NCBI RefSeq assembly: GCF_040869045.1
Contig: NC_090322.1
Coordinates: 83,537,675-83,601,674 of the forward strand
Direction of reading: 5' to 3'
Source of the DNA: Eurosta solidaginis
Taxonomy: Eukaryota > Arthropoda > Insecta > Diptera > Tephritidae
DNA: 64,000 nt
Positions 61,549 to 64,000 of this stretch are shown here, in pieces; the first letter of the stretch is position 1; the number at the start of each line of letters is the position of its first letter. The position numbers and the translations under genes are program-made. The notes under the pieces were generated by a model. It saw only the letters and a list, made by a program, of their open reading frames with translations. It was not told the DNA's origin and did no database searches.

Positions 61549-64000
61549 ACGTCGAGTAACCAAAAGAAATGCGTTAGACAAATTCGTACACGTTATTTAT
61601 CAATTTAACTCTAGAATTAAAGGATATACAACGAGAAACAACGTTTGACAACCTTTAAACAGTTTTAATAACTATCTCAAAAATTGTCGCTCTGATGCAA
61701 ACAACTGATGAGTTATCTACTTAAATTTGTTGAACAAAACGACTTACGTATTTTAAGCATGCTAACCTTTAGCCCGGTAAGCAAATTAAAAAAAAAAAAC
61801 GCAATATGTAGGCTACACGAGAGCGGAGACTTCGAGTAACCAAAACAAATGCGTTAAACAAATTCGTACACGTTATTTATCAATTTAACTCTAGAATTAA
61901 AGCATATACAACGAGAAACAACGTTTGACAACTTTTAAACAGTTTTAATAACTATCTCCAAAATTGTCGCTCTGATGCAAACAACTGAGGAGTTATCTAC
62001 TTAAATTTGTTGAACAAAACGACTTACGTATTTTAAGCATGCTAACCTTTAGCCCGGTAAGCAAATTAAAAAAAAAACGCAATATGTAGGCTACACGAGA
62101 ACGGAGACGTCGAGTAACCAAAACAAATGCGTTAAACAAATTCCTACACGTTATTTATCAATATAACTCTAGAATTAAAGGATATACAACGAGAAACAAC
62201 GTTTGACAACCTTTAAACAGTTTTAATAACTATCTCAAAAATTGTCGCTCTGATGCAAACAACTGATGAGTTATCTACTTAAATTTGTTGAACAAAACGA
62301 CTTACGTATTTTAAGCATGCTAACCTTTAGCCCGGTAAGCAAATTAAAAAAAACGCAATATGTAGGCTACACGAGAACGGAGACGTCGAGTAACCAAAAC
62401 AAATGCGTTAAACAAATTCCTACACGTTATTTATCAATTTAACTCTAGAATTAAAGGATATACAACGAGAAACAACGTTTGACAACCTTTAAACAGTTTT
62501 AATAACTATCTCAAAAATTGTCGCTCTGATGCAAACAACTGATGAGTTATCTACTCAAATTTGTTGAACAAAACGACTTACGTATTTTAAACATGATAAC
62601 CTTTAGCCCGGTAAGCAAATTAAAAAAAAAAACGCAATATGTAGGCTACACGAGAACGGAGACGTCGACTAACCAAAACAAATGCGTTAAACAAATTCCT
62701 ACACGTTATTTATCAATTTAACTCTAGAATTAAAGGATATACAACGAGAAACAACGTTTGACAACCTTTAAACAGTTTTAATAACTATCTCAAAAATTAT
62801 CGCTCTGATGCAAACAACTGATGAGTTATCTACTTAAATTTGTTGAACAAAACGACTTACGTATTTTAAGCATGCTAACCTTTAGCCCGGTAAGCAAATT
62901 AAAAAAAAACGCAATATGTAGGCTACACGAGAACGGAGACGTCGAGTAACCAAAACAAATGCGTTAAACAAATTCGTACACGTTATTTATCAATTTAACT
63001 CTAGAATTAAAGGATATACAACGAGAAACAACGTTTGACAACCTTTAAACAGTTTTAATAACTATCTCAAAAATTGTCGCTCTGATGCAAACAACTGATG
63101 AGTTATCTACTTAAATTTGTTGAACAAAATGACTTACGTATTTTAAGCATGCTAACCTTTAGCCCGGTAAGCAAATTAAAAAAAAACGCAATATGTAGGC
63201 TACACGAGAACGGAGACGTCGAGTAACCAAAACAAATGCGTTAAACAAATTCCTACACGTTATTTATCAATTTAACTCTAGAATTAAAGGATATACAACG
63301 AGAAACAACGTTTGACAACCTTTAAACAGTTTTAATAACTATCTCAAAAATTGTCGCTCTGATGCAAACAACTGATGAGTTATCTACTCAAATTTGTTGA
63401 ACAAAACGACTTACGTATTTTAAACATGCTAACCTTTAGCCCGGTAAGCAAATTAAAAAAAAACGCAATATGTAGGCTACAAGAGAACGGAGACGTCGAG
63501 TAACCAAAACAAATGCGTTAAACAAATTCGTACACGTTATTTATCAATTTAACTCTAGAATTAAAGGATATACAACGAGAAACAACGTTTGACAACCTTT
63601 AAACAGTTTTAATAACTATCTCGAAAATTGTCGCTCTGATGCAAACAACTGATGAGTTATCTACTCAAATTTTTTGAACAAAATGACTTACGTATTTTAA
63701 ACATGCTAACCTTTAGCCCGGTAAGCAAATTAAAAAAAAAACGCAATATGTTGGCTACAAGAGAACGGAGACGTCGAGTAACCAAAACAAATGCGTTAAA
63801 CAAATTCCTACACGTTATTTATCAATTTAACTCTAGAATTAAAGGATATACAACGAGAAACAACGTTTGACAACCTTTAAACAGTTTTAATAACTATCTC
63901 GAAAATTGTCGCTCTGATGCAAACAACTGATGAGTTATCTACTTAAATTTGTTGAACAAAACGACTTACGTATTTTAAGCATGCTAACCTTTAGCCCGGT

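Larger units (their letters stand above)
25864..64000 (+). repeat. ~278 bp satellite array, block 3 (right of second insert)
   Basis: About 137 monomers, all head-to-tail and on the same strand, running off the right edge of the window. They have the same internal landmarks as block 1. No further foreign DNA was found. Within it are the tandem block duplications and shortened monomers listed separately. AGAGCGG units are common up to about 45.3 kb and become rare to the right (seen at about 53479 and 61821). No gene is present anywhere in the block. Confidence 0.97.
59150..64000 (+). repeat. Array sub-region to the right edge
   Basis: Ordinary monomers with a six-unit similarity: a unit with CAACTTTTAAACAG followed by one with CAATATAACTC occurs at about 60257/60487 and again at about 61928/62159, about 1672 bp apart. 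Towards the edge, alternate units carry CTACTCAAA with AAACATGC (about 62551, 63386, 63661). The array is still running at base 64000. No gene is present. Confidence 0.85.

Noticed and set aside
1..64000. CRISPR array
   Set aside because: The repeat unit is about 278 bp with no unique spacers; variation is scattered substitutions within the unit, and the context is eukaryotic satellite.

Overview
The whole window is non-coding repetitive DNA. It is a head-to-tail satellite array with a monomer of about 278 bp (range about 276-282, mostly from an A-tract of variable length), running from base 1 to base 64000 in one orientation. By window length I estimate roughly 220-225 monomers. The array is interrupted only twice, by two almost identical copies of a ~1.07 kb dispersed-type element (21190-22259 and 24788-25863). 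Neither array end is in the window. I see no protein-coding gene, tRNA, rRNA, CRISPR array or bacterial-type operon. The short open frames (up to ~110 codons) are by-products of the repeat.

Organism: a eukaryote, most likely a higher fly and probably Drosophila or a close relative. The array looks like pericentromeric, centromeric or other heterochromatic satellite. The insert is AT-rich, carries repeated GGGCGTGG / CCACGCCC modules and a (GGAC)n tract next to a TTATCGTGTTAACGG-type sequence, and ends in GCTCAACTGAGTATAAAAA. This resembles, from memory, the GTCY-microsatellite mini-me / INE-1-like short elements of dipterans. I do not recognise the satellite as a named family.

Layout: 1-8.6 kb is monomers in a loose two-variant alternation (AGAGCGG...TTCGTACAC versus AGAACGG...TTCCTACAC). 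8.6-11.4 kb is a tandem duplication of a 5-monomer block. 11.4-15.5 kb carries an A-tract-edge variant (AAATTCAAAA). 15.5-18.1 kb is unusually rich in 1-base indels. 18.1-20.7 kb is ordinary array with a trimer duplication. 20.75-27.7 kb is a tandem duplication of a ~3.6 kb block that contains the inserted element, so the second insert is a passenger copy and not a second insertion. 31.0-41.9 kb is a tandem duplication of a ~5.43 kb block that itself holds an internal ~2.2 kb (8-monomer) repeat. 48-49.7 kb is a trimer duplication (834 bp). 49.6-52.95 kb is a 6-monomer duplication (1669 bp). 54.9-59.2 kb is an imperfect duplication of 9-10 monomers. A subfamily with several linked diagnostic bases recurs at about 22.3, 25.9, 27.8, 29.2, 57.1, 59.9 and 61.3 kb.

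The window therefore records how a complex satellite evolves: unequal exchange at many block sizes (3, 5, 6, 8, ~10, ~13 and ~19-20 monomer lengths), short microhomology deletions that are then copied along with their block, and amplification of a transposable element trapped inside the array. All coordinates of duplicated blocks were read by eye from shared private variants; their edges are uncertain by about one monomer.
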